Assembly (NCBI GenBank): GCA_013314735.1
Contig: JABUFD010000003.1
Location: 248,001-312,000, forward strand
Direction of reading: 5' to 3'
Source of the DNA: Anaerolineae bacterium
GTDB taxonomy: Bacteria; Chloroflexota; Anaerolineae; Anaerolineales; Anaerolineaceae
DNA length: 64,000 nt
Below are positions 9,769 through 16,968 of the stretch, in pieces. The position numbers and the translations under genes were made by a program. Under the pieces are notes generated by a model. It had not been told where the DNA came from and made no database searches. It saw nothing but the letters and a program-made list of their open reading frames with translations. Every line of letters starts with the position of its first letter. Positions within the stretch are counted from its first letter, which is position 1.

Positions 9769-11961
9769 TCAAACAATCCGGAAAGTCGTCTCCAGACCCT
9801 CGGCAGAGCTGGGGCCGACCCACAGTTGGAACAGGCCAGGTTCAACCACATATTGCATCGCCGTGTCATAGTACCCCAGATCTGAAGCCTTAATCTTGAA
9901 CAGCAGTTCACGGCTTTCGCCAGGCTGCAGGGCAATTTTCTGGAAGGCTTTCAATTCCTTCACCGGACGCACCCGCCCCGCCACCAGGTCGGCGGTATAT
10001 AACTGCACCACTTCTTCACCCCGGCGCCCGCCGGCATTGCGCACCGTCACCCGCACATACAGGGTATCCTCAGGATGGATCTCTGTTTCCGTAAGGCGCA
10101 GGTTCTCATAAGCAAACTGGGTATAACTCAGGCCGTAGCCAAAGGGATACAACGGCTCCCACGGCCCATCAATGTACTTGGAAGTGAACTTGAACGCGCC
10201 TGCCGGACGGCCGGTACTGGGACGATTGTAATAGATCGGGCACTGCCCAACGGAATACGGAAAACTGACCGCCAGTCTGCCGGATGGATTATAGTTGCCG
10301 AACAACACGTCTGCCGCAGCATGCCCGGCCTGGGTGCCCGGCTGCCACAGCTCGAGGATCGCATCCACATGCTGCGCGGCCCATGGCAACGCCAATGGAC
10401 GCCCATTGACCAGCAGCAGCACCAGCGGTTTGCCTGTGGCATGCAGCGCCTCCAGCAATGCCTGCTGGTTGCCCGGCAAATCCAATGATACCCGGCTGGC
10501 AGCTTCGCCGCTCATCATCGCCGATTCCCCCAGCACCGCCACAATTACATCCGCCTGGGCCGCTACCGCAAGCGCTTCGGTAAAATCTTCCGTTTCCGGG
10601 CTGTTGATGGCGCAGCCCTGTGCCACCCGCAGGTTGGCACAACCCGCCGCGCGCAATCCTGCGGCAATGGTGACCACATCCTTCGGCGAGCCGGTGAAAG
10701 CCCATGATCCCAGCATGTCGGCCTGGTTGTCCGCCAGGGGACCGATCAACGAGATGGTGGTTTCTTTTTTCAACGGGAGCAGGTCGCTTTCATTTTTCAG
10801 CAGCACAAACGAACGCCGCGCCGCTTCACGCGCCAGCGACAGGTGCTGCGGATGCAGATGGATGTCTCTTTCCAGCGCAGCGCTGCCGCGGTAGGGATGA
10901 TCAAACAAGCCGGCCAGGAATTTCACCCGCAGGATGCGGCGCACGGCCTCATCCACCACATCGAGCGAAAGCACACCCTGTTCCACCAATTCAGGAATAT
11001 CATGGCGGTAACTCTCGGTTGACATATCCATATCGACCCCGGCGGTCAGGGCTTTCAGTCCGGCCTCTTTGCGGTCTGCCGCAAAACGATGTGGCACCAG
11101 TTCACCGATGGAATTGGCATCACTGACCACAAACCCGTTAAAACCCAGCTGCCCGCGCAGGACTGTGGTGAGAGTATAGGGATTGGCACTGGCAGGAACC
11201 CCATTGAGGTCATTGAAGGAACTCATGACTGTCGCCGCGCCTGCCTCCACCGCCGCCTGGAACGGCGGAAGGTAGATTTCATGCAGGGTCTGCAGCGAAA
11301 GATCCACCCGGTTGTAATCACGCCCACCTTCTGCCGCGCCGTAAGCAATGTAATGCTTGGCGCAAGCCGCCAGGCGGTCTGGCTGCGAAAAATCATTCCC
11401 CTGGAACCCGCGCACCCGTGCCGCGGCTGCCTGGCAACCCAGGTACGGGTCCTCACCGGCGCCTTCCGCGATCCGCCCCCAACGGGCATCGCGAGCGATA
11501 TCGACCATCGGCGCGAACGTCCAATGGATACCGGCGGCGGCAGCCTCCTTGGCAGCCGCCGCCGCGGTGCGCTCCATCAGCTCCGGTTCCCAGCAGCATG
11601 CTTCCGCCAGCGGAATGGGGAAGATGGTGCGATAACCATGGATCACATCCAGGCCGAAGATCATCGGAATACCCAGGCGTGATTCCTCCACCGCAATCTT
11701 CTGCAGGCGGTTGATGTCCTCCGCTCCGGTCATCCCGCCAAACGAACCCACCACGCCTTCCCGAATCCAGTCTTCATGGAAGTCGCGTTTCACCTCACGG
11801 AACAGTTCGGGATTTTCAATCAGGTCTTCAATATCGAACCCACCCACAAGGGACGGGCTGAGGTGGGTTAACTGACCTGCCTTCTCCGCCAGTGTCATCC
11901 GGCAGAGAAGGTCATCGATTTTTGCTTCAACTTGCGGATGGATGTTTACCTTCTGATCCAT
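9769..11961 (-). CDS. GH3 family beta-glucosidase, BglX type
   Basis: A 730-residue enzyme hydrolysing terminal beta-glucosides or xylosides. The TIM barrel begins near residue 15 (MTLAEKAGQL), contains GLDVIHGYRTIFPIP and AKHYIAYGAAEGGRDY, and carries the nucleophile Asp281 in FVVSDANSIGEL. The second domain has VLLKNESDLLPL and AVLGESAMMSGEA, and a C-terminal fibronectin-like domain follows FGYGLSYTQFAYENL. No signal peptide is present, unlike periplasmic BglX of Gram-negative bacteria. The ATG directly abuts the stop codon of the upstream kinase gene (TAAATG) and its ribosome site GGAAAGGAAG lies inside that gene, so the two are translationally coupled. Confidence 0.93.
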   Translation of the reverse strand: MDQKVNIHPQVEAKIDDLLCRMTLAEKAGQLTHLSPSLVGGFDIEDLIENPELFREVKRDFHEDWIREGVVGSFGGMTGAEDINRLQKIAVEESRLGIPMIFGLDVIHGYRTIFPIPLAEACCWEPELMERTAAAAAKEAAAAGIHWTFAPMVDIARDARWGRIAEGAGEDPYLGCQAAAARVRGFQGNDFSQPDRLAACAKHYIAYGAAEGGRDYNRVDLSLQTLHEIYLPPFQAAVEAGAATVMSSFNDLNGVPASANPYTLTTVLRGQLGFNGFVVSDANSIGELVPHRFAADRKEAGLKALTAGVDMDMSTESYRHDIPELVEQGVLSLDVVDEAVRRILRVKFLAGLFDHPYRGSAALERDIHLHPQHLSLAREAARRSFVLLKNESDLLPLKKETTISLIGPLADNQADMLGSWAFTGSPKDVVTIAAGLRAAGCANLRVAQGCAINSPETEDFTEALAVAAQADVIVAVLGESAMMSGEAASRVSLDLPGNQQALLEALHATGKPLVLLLVNGRPLALPWAAQHVDAILELWQPGTQAGHAAADVLFGNYNPSGRLAVSFPYSVGQCPIYYNRPSTGRPAGAFKFTSKYIDGPWEPLYPFGYGLSYTQFAYENLRLTETEIHPEDTLYVRVTVRNAGGRRGEEVVQLYTADLVAGRVRPVKELKAFQKIALQPGESRELLFKIKASDLGYYDTAMQYVVEPGLFQLWVGPSSAEGLETTFRIV

Positions 11962-13146
11962 TTACACTTCCTTTCCATCAAATCCATATGCTGTCAATGC
12001 ATGGCGGATACTCCGCAGCAGCAGGGAGAATCCATTACGAAGTCCCATGAACCAGAGGCCTTCCAGTAGTTTCTCACCATAAAAACGGCCATTCCTGCCA
12101 CGCCTGGCATCTGGCGGCATTTCCGGGAAATCGCCATCATTGTACAGGGTCAACAGGTACGGAAAAATTTCACCAACCAGGGCAGCCACCAGGTAACGCA
12201 GCAGAAAAGTGATCACATAAACCTGGCGAATGTCCTGCTGCCTGGTTGAAAATCCAGATTGTTTCACCCCATCCATGTAGGATTGCACACACAGGCGATC
12301 CAATTTCCGCATTTCTCGCAGGCTGAAGTCAGACAATGTGAGGGACACGGGAATAAACGCCGCCAATTCCGCGCCCAATGGGGCTGGTCCGGTATAACTC
12401 CAATCGATGGCGTTCAGCGATCCATCCCGGAAAAAGAGGTTATGGAGAAAGGCATCATTATGGCAGAAAACCTGCGGATGGCGTTCCAGCAATTTTAACA
12501 GGTCGTGCCTGAGATCCCACAGCGCCAGCACAACCGGGAGTCTCCAGCCAAATAAAGTTCGTACCAACGGGTGGCGGCGGTTGCGGTACAGGAAAGGAAT
12601 CGTTTCAGCGGCTTGATCAAGATACGAGAACAACCAGCGATCCGGAAGCCAGTCGATATCTGGCAAATCGTTGCTGAGGAACGCTCCATTAAACACACCC
12701 AGTTGAAATGCCGCCCGGGTAAATTCGTTTGCCTGCCAGGTATGCCCACTGTCATCTGCCAGGTCTTCCAGAACAAGCCACACGGAACCATCATTTGCTT
12801 CGCCGGACAGGTAACAAACCGGTGCAGCCAGCCCTCGGGGCAGGTGTGCCAAAAAACCAGAGCGATACGCCAGGTATTCACGCTTCCAATAAACCGCGCA
12901 CCGCGGCGACAACCGACCCTCAGCAGGCTGAATCACTTTGATGATCAAGGTCCAGGCATATACCTGTTGCTGATCGATGGCTTCACCCGAACAGCGGTAA
13001 ATGGTATGATGCAGGTCAAATCCAGTGGTCAGTATCTGCGCGTGCCACTCCTGGAGCACAGCATCTGGCCTGCCGATGGCTGCCCGCACCGCGGCAGTCA
13101 GGCATTCCTGATCAATGATATTGGCTTGCTCCGCATGGTTCTGCAT
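11962..13146 (-). CDS. APH/choline-kinase-fold small-molecule phosphotransferase
   Basis: A 394-residue kinase of the aminoglycoside-phosphotransferase fold. It shows an ATP-lysine strand (TLIIKVIQP), the glutamate helix (YWKREYLAYR), a hinge (WLVLEDL), the catalytic loop FCHNDAFLHNLFF (Brenner-type HxD....N) and the metal Asp in NAIDWSYTG. The substrate is not deducible. Placement between two GH3 genes, one of them NagZ-like, and coupling to the following gene suggest a sugar or sugar-derivative kinase, by analogy with AmgK, an APH-fold sugar kinase of cell-wall recycling. Drug resistance is less likely in this context. The ATG at 13146 follows GAGGGTAATT. A large hairpin (13207-13238) separates it from the upstream gene. 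Confidence 0.75.
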   Translation of the reverse strand: MQNHAEQANIIDQECLTAAVRAAIGRPDAVLQEWHAQILTTGFDLHHTIYRCSGEAIDQQQVYAWTLIIKVIQPAEGRLSPRCAVYWKREYLAYRSGFLAHLPRGLAAPVCYLSGEANDGSVWLVLEDLADDSGHTWQANEFTRAAFQLGVFNGAFLSNDLPDIDWLPDRWLFSYLDQAAETIPFLYRNRRHPLVRTLFGWRLPVVLALWDLRHDLLKLLERHPQVFCHNDAFLHNLFFRDGSLNAIDWSYTGPAPLGAELAAFIPVSLTLSDFSLREMRKLDRLCVQSYMDGVKQSGFSTRQQDIRQVYVITFLLRYLVAALVGEIFPYLLTLYNDGDFPEMPPDARRGRNGRFYGEKLLEGLWFMGLRNGFSLLLRSIRHALTAYGFDGKEV

Positions 13147-13206
13147 AATTACCCTCTTGTACCGATAGGTATACGCACTGATCGAACAAATTTACCGGGA
13201 TACATA

Positions 13207-13238
13207 CACCTGCAGCAACGGTGGCGCTGCTGCAGGTG
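13207..13238 (-). terminator. Intra-operon hairpin before the kinase gene
   Basis: Perfect 11-bp inverted repeat CACCTGCAGCA / TGCTGCAGGTG with a 10-nt loop, 8 bases past the stop of the NagZ-like GH3 gene. No T-run follows on the minus strand, so it may be an attenuator or RNA-stability element rather than a strong intrinsic terminator. Confidence 0.6.
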
Positions 13239-13245
13239 CGAAAGG

Positions 13246-14979
13246 TCATAATCTCGCATCCCAGTAACCACAAAACGGATCTACCGGGTTGATACCTTTG
13301 AATGCCGATTTGCCCACCAGCTTATCCACAACTGCATCGATCACGTACTCACTGGGTGTGTAGGCATTGACAAAGGTTTTCACCATCGGCACATCCTGCA
13401 AATGGTACGGATTGGCCACCGAGACAAAGGCGGTGGGAATGTCATGCACAAATTTTGGCACATCCACCCCCATCGGGAAGCCCCATGTGATGCGAACGGC
13501 GGTCTGGTTGCTGGCTGTGGTCAGGCTGGCATAGTACAGTACCACATCAAAGTTGGAAAGGAAACCCAACGGATCGCGCGAGATGGGCGAACCCCACGCG
13601 GCAGGGCCGCGCATGGCGTCGTAATCGAATTTGGTCACTTCAAACCCGTTTTCCTCCAGGCGTGTTACAAAGCGTTCGTGGGTGGGCTTACCCTCGCCCA
13701 TGAACCCGCCCTTATCGCCCAGCACATACAGCAGCACACGTTTGTGTGTTGCGGGGTCCAACGGCAGCAGGTGCTGGGTATCTTTCACCAACGTCACGCC
13801 CAGGTCGGCACATTCGCGCGCCCAGGCCTGGTGTTGTTCGCATTGCAGAACGGAAAGTGCCTCAATCCCCGGTACCAGGCTGCCGTCGGCCTGCTGTTTG
13901 TGCAGTTTCAACGAAGCCTTCAGCGCCAGAATGCGGGTAACCGCTTCATCCAGGCGCGCTTCTGTCAGAATCCCTTTCTCAATCCCATCCAGCATCATCT
14001 GGAATTCCTTGTGGATGTTGACAGAGAACAGGTACATATCCACACCAGAGGCAATCATCCCCGGCACCGACAGGTCACGCCGCATGGCAGCCGCAAAACC
14101 CGCCATGGGGGTGGCATCACTGACCACCAGCCCATTGAACCCCAGCTGTCCGCGCAGCAGATCATTGTTAAGTTCATCCGCCAGGGTGGCAGGATGGATC
14201 TCGGTATCCTGGATTCCCGGGCGCAGTTTGCGGGAATATGCCGGCAGCATGATATGTGCCGACATCACGGTGCGCGCCCCGGCATCGATCATGCCCTGGT
14301 ATACCTTGCCGTAGGTGGCGTCCCATTCCTCCACCGATAGGGTGTTGACGCTGGTCAGCAGGTGCTGGTCGCGCCCGTCCACCCCGTCACCGGGCCAATG
14401 CTTGATCGACACCGCCAGGCCGCATTCCTGCAGACCTTTCATATACGCTTTCGCCATGCGCAGCACGCGGTCCGGGTCAGAGCCATAGGTGCGGGTGTTG
14501 GTGATGGGGTTGTGGTAATTGTAGTCAATGTCAATCACCGGGGCAAAAGCCCAATTGCAGCCCACCGCACGCCCTTCGCGCCCGGCGATCAACCCCAGGC
14601 GGTAGGCATGGGTTTCATCATCGGTGGCGGCAATCTGCAGCGGGTTGGCAAATTGCGTACCGTCTGCCGCCATACCATCACCGCCGCGCTCGAGGTTGGC
14701 GGGAACCAGCAGGGGAATTTTCGCCTGGGCCTGCATGGCACGTACCGTATTCTGCGCCACAATTCCGGGCATCGTGCGCGCCAGCATACCGCCGGGGCGG
14801 ATGCCGTCCGCCTCCAGCTGCCTTAAGTACGCCGCGCCGTCCTCCCCCATGAACATCAGGCAGAACAGCTGGCCCACTTTCTCTTTCCGGTCCATCCCTG
14901 CCAGGGTGCTTTCCACCCAGCGGATATCCGCATCATTGAGGTAAAACGGTTTTGCTTTAAGGTCCATAGGATTATGCAT
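13246..14979 (-). CDS. GH3 family protein, NagZ-like (putative beta-N-acetylhexosaminidase)
   Basis: A 577-residue GH3 enzyme that begins directly with the TIM barrel (MDRKEKVGQLFCLMF) and has the NagZ-like order of motifs. The nucleophile is Asp288 in GLVVSDATPMAGF. The loop that carries the acid/base His in NagZ (KHFPGHG) reads KHWPGDGVDGRDQH here, so the His of the Asp-His dyad is replaced by Asp198, while His206 lies eight residues later. A second alpha/beta domain occupies the last 200 residues; there is no fibronectin-like domain and no signal peptide. The ATG at 14979 overlaps the stop of the upstream hydrolase gene (GCATAA). The activity may be beta-N-acetylglucosaminidase or another beta-glycosidase or phosphorylase; the changed loop makes this uncertain. 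Confidence 0.85.
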   Translation of the reverse strand: MHNPMDLKAKPFYLNDADIRWVESTLAGMDRKEKVGQLFCLMFMGEDGAAYLRQLEADGIRPGGMLARTMPGIVAQNTVRAMQAQAKIPLLVPANLERGGDGMAADGTQFANPLQIAATDDETHAYRLGLIAGREGRAVGCNWAFAPVIDIDYNYHNPITNTRTYGSDPDRVLRMAKAYMKGLQECGLAVSIKHWPGDGVDGRDQHLLTSVNTLSVEEWDATYGKVYQGMIDAGARTVMSAHIMLPAYSRKLRPGIQDTEIHPATLADELNNDLLRGQLGFNGLVVSDATPMAGFAAAMRRDLSVPGMIASGVDMYLFSVNIHKEFQMMLDGIEKGILTEARLDEAVTRILALKASLKLHKQQADGSLVPGIEALSVLQCEQHQAWARECADLGVTLVKDTQHLLPLDPATHKRVLLYVLGDKGGFMGEGKPTHERFVTRLEENGFEVTKFDYDAMRGPAAWGSPISRDPLGFLSNFDVVLYYASLTTASNQTAVRITWGFPMGVDVPKFVHDIPTAFVSVANPYHLQDVPMVKTFVNAYTPSEYVIDAVVDKLVGKSAFKGINPVDPFCGYWDARL

Positions 14980-15799
14980 CCAATCCCGCCAGGAATTCCG
15001 TCACCACCTGCATATAGGTGGTGTACTGGTCACGGCGAATATTATGCCCGGCACCGGCAATCACCTTCACCACCGCCTGCGGCACCAGTTCCTTGAACTT
15101 CGGCAGGTCTTTGTCCTGCACAATCGCACCTTTTTCATGGTCCGCCACCATCAGCAAGGTGGGGCAGGTGATGTTGGCGACAGTGCCGGGAAAATCCTCC
15201 GGCAGAATGCGGGAAAAAGGCGATTTCGCCGGGTCATGCGCCGCGAAACGCATCTTGGAATCCACCCACGGACCGAATTCCTCCTCGGACCAATGCGGAT
15301 TTTGTGCTTTGCCATCCGCCAGAATCTCTTCACGGGTTTTGGTGCGCAGGGCATCAAACCAGTTGGCACGCGGATTATCATTCTTCTCCTGCGGCTTGGG
15401 CGGTTCCACCGGCATCCACCACGGGGGCGGGTCTTCCAGCAGGATCGCTTTTGGCAGGTCAGGGTACAGTCCACCCAGCGCCAATGACGTCACCGCGCCC
15501 ATGGAATGGCCCAGCACCAGCGGTTTTTCCACGCCCAACGCCTGGATGGCACCGGCCAGGGTGACTGCCATATCATCCAGGGTATTGCTGCCCTGCGGCG
15601 AATCAGAAAGGCCATGTCCCAACGCATCGACCATGATCACATCATAGGTTTCCGCCAGCACTTTAGCTACCGGCGTCCAGCACAGGCCGTCATCCGTGGC
15701 GCCATGTGCCAGCACAAACGGCGGTTTATCCCCGCCGGTGCGGTAATAATGCACCTTGTGCCCGTTCACCATTACATCATCAGATAACCAGTTATTCAT
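14972..15799 (-). CDS. Alpha/beta-hydrolase (esterase-like)
   Basis: About 275 residues, cytosolic, of the classical alpha/beta-hydrolase fold. The oxyanion region is LAHGATDDG, the nucleophile elbow is LGHSMGAVTS, the acid is probably in LMVADHEKGA, and the catalytic His is in AGAGHNIRRDQ. The middle lid is rich in Pro and Trp (DPPPWWMPVEPPKP). The ATG at 15799 has AAGGAGAATCTAC upstream and is much better supported than the more upstream start at 15871, which would overlap the previous gene. It lies 20 bases after the acetyl-esterase-like gene. In this locus, removal of acyl decorations from glycosides is a reasonable inference; the substrate is not known. Confidence 0.82.
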   Translation of the reverse strand: MNNWLSDDVMVNGHKVHYYRTGGDKPPFVLAHGATDDGLCWTPVAKVLAETYDVIMVDALGHGLSDSPQGSNTLDDMAVTLAGAIQALGVEKPLVLGHSMGAVTSLALGGLYPDLPKAILLEDPPPWWMPVEPPKPQEKNDNPRANWFDALRTKTREEILADGKAQNPHWSEEEFGPWVDSKMRFAAHDPAKSPFSRILPEDFPGTVANITCPTLLMVADHEKGAIVQDKDLPKFKELVPQAVVKVIAGAGHNIRRDQYTTYMQVVTEFLAGLDA

Positions 15800-15819
15800 G
15801 TAGATTCTCCTTACTTCAA

Positions 15820-16830
15820 TCAGGAACCAGAAAAAATGCTTCGTAAAAACGCAGCCGACTGCGCCAGCCACGGTTCAGCTTCCAGACCAATCCCCAGCCC
15901 CACGCCGTGGCGCCCGCCGGGGTACATCTTCAATTCATGTGGGACACCCGCCTGCCGACAGGCCTCTGCCATCAATTTGCTGTTCTCGATCGGAACCGAT
16001 TCATCGACAGCGCAGGTCCAGATAAAACTGGGGGGATAATTGCCATCAACCCGGTTCTGGCAGCTCAGTGCCGCGCGCATGGCAGCGGAGTTATCCGATC
16101 CCAGCAGTGCGGCGACGCTGCCTTCATGCGCGTACGTGGTAAAACTGATCACGGCGTATGACAACACCAGCGCATCCGGCCGGGCAGAGAGATGGTCATA
16201 TTCATCGCCCGGAATGCGGATCGCATCATGCAGAGCGCCGACACTCGCCGTCAGATGTCCGCCGGCGCTGAAGCCGCACACCGCCACATGGTCCGGCTCG
16301 ATCTGCCATTCTGCCGCATGCGCCCGCACCAGCTTGATCGCCCGTATCAGATCCATCTGCGGAACCGGATACCGGTTCGGCGTAACGCGGTAGCGTACCA
16401 CTACGGCATGGAAACCCTGGGCATTGTAGGCACGGGCAATCTCATCACCCTCATGCAGGATCGCAGTCATCATATACCCGCCACCGGGCACCACCACAAC
16501 CACCGGAGCAGGATGATCCAGCAGGTAGAGGTCCATGTACGGGCGTCCCATGCTTTCTGGCTGGTACAGCGGCGGTGTTTCCCACAGCAGCAGGCTGTGG
16601 TCATCGCCTTCTTCATCTAGAGAGGCAAACAGGTTGGCGGCGCGCAGGAATTCCTGGATCGAATCCGCAGCCGGATTGAGGTCCCCCTTGTTCAGCCAAT
16701 CCGCCAGGGTTATGGATGGATCAGCCTGGCGCATTCGGGCCAGCATATCAGTCGGCAACAACGGCGCCACCCGGCGATGGCTGGTGAAGACGGATACGGG
16801 GGTATCCAGTGTCAATGAAATGTTGATCAA
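15820..16830 (-). CDS. Alpha/beta-hydrolase, acetyl-esterase (BD-FAE/Axe) type
   Basis: A 336-residue protein related to carbohydrate esterases that deacetylate imported xylan or rhamnan fragments. The HGGG-type oxyanion loop reads VVVPGGGYMM, the nucleophile is in CGFSAGGHLTAS, the acid in AVDESVPIEN, and the His in YPGGRHGVGLG. No signal peptide is visible. The apparent start is TTG at 16830 behind AAAAAGGATGG. An ATG within that ribosome site opens a four-codon frame (MDSF) whose TGA overlaps the TTG, which could allow coupled reinitiation. An internal start cannot be ruled out because the first 30 residues are not diagnostic. Confidence 0.82.
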   Translation of the reverse strand: MINISLTLDTPVSVFTSHRRVAPLLPTDMLARMRQADPSITLADWLNKGDLNPAADSIQEFLRAANLFASLDEEGDDHSLLLWETPPLYQPESMGRPYMDLYLLDHPAPVVVVVPGGGYMMTAILHEGDEIARAYNAQGFHAVVVRYRVTPNRYPVPQMDLIRAIKLVRAHAAEWQIEPDHVAVCGFSAGGHLTASVGALHDAIRIPGDEYDHLSARPDALVLSYAVISFTTYAHEGSVAALLGSDNSAAMRAALSCQNRVDGNYPPSFIWTCAVDESVPIENSKLMAEACRQAGVPHELKMYPGGRHGVGLGIGLEAEPWLAQSAAFLRSIFSGS

Positions 16831-16858
16831 AATGAATCCATCCTTTTTAACTCAGGAT

Positions 16859-16892
16859 GGGGAGCCAGGAAGGCATGCCTTCCCGGCCCCCC
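16859..16892 (-). repeat. Large GC-rich hairpin between GH78 and esterase genes
   Basis: The core GGAAGGCATGCCTTCC (16868-16883) is a perfect palindrome, and the arms extend to 16859 and 16892, giving about 16 pairs around a short loop. The two imperfect positions (16867/16884 and 16863/16888) are A-C mismatches in plus-strand RNA but G-U wobble pairs in minus-strand RNA, the direction in which these genes are read. No T-run follows. It may act in mRNA processing or differential expression within the operon. Confidence 0.6.
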
Positions 16893-16928
16893 GGTAACCA
16901 CAGCCCAACGGTTTGCTGCCGTGGCTTC

Positions 16929-16954
16929 AATACCTGCCGGATTTTTCAGGTATT
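16929..16954. repeat. Hairpin just after the 16969-19848 GH78 stop codon
   Basis: Inverted repeat AATACCTG / CAGGTATT with a 10-nt loop, 15 bases downstream of the GH78 stop. The T-rich tail TCTTTTATC lies on its plus-strand side, so it resembles a plus-strand terminator although the neighbouring genes are all on the minus strand. Its function is unclear. Confidence 0.45.
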
Positions 16955-16968
16955 TCTTTTATCAAAGG

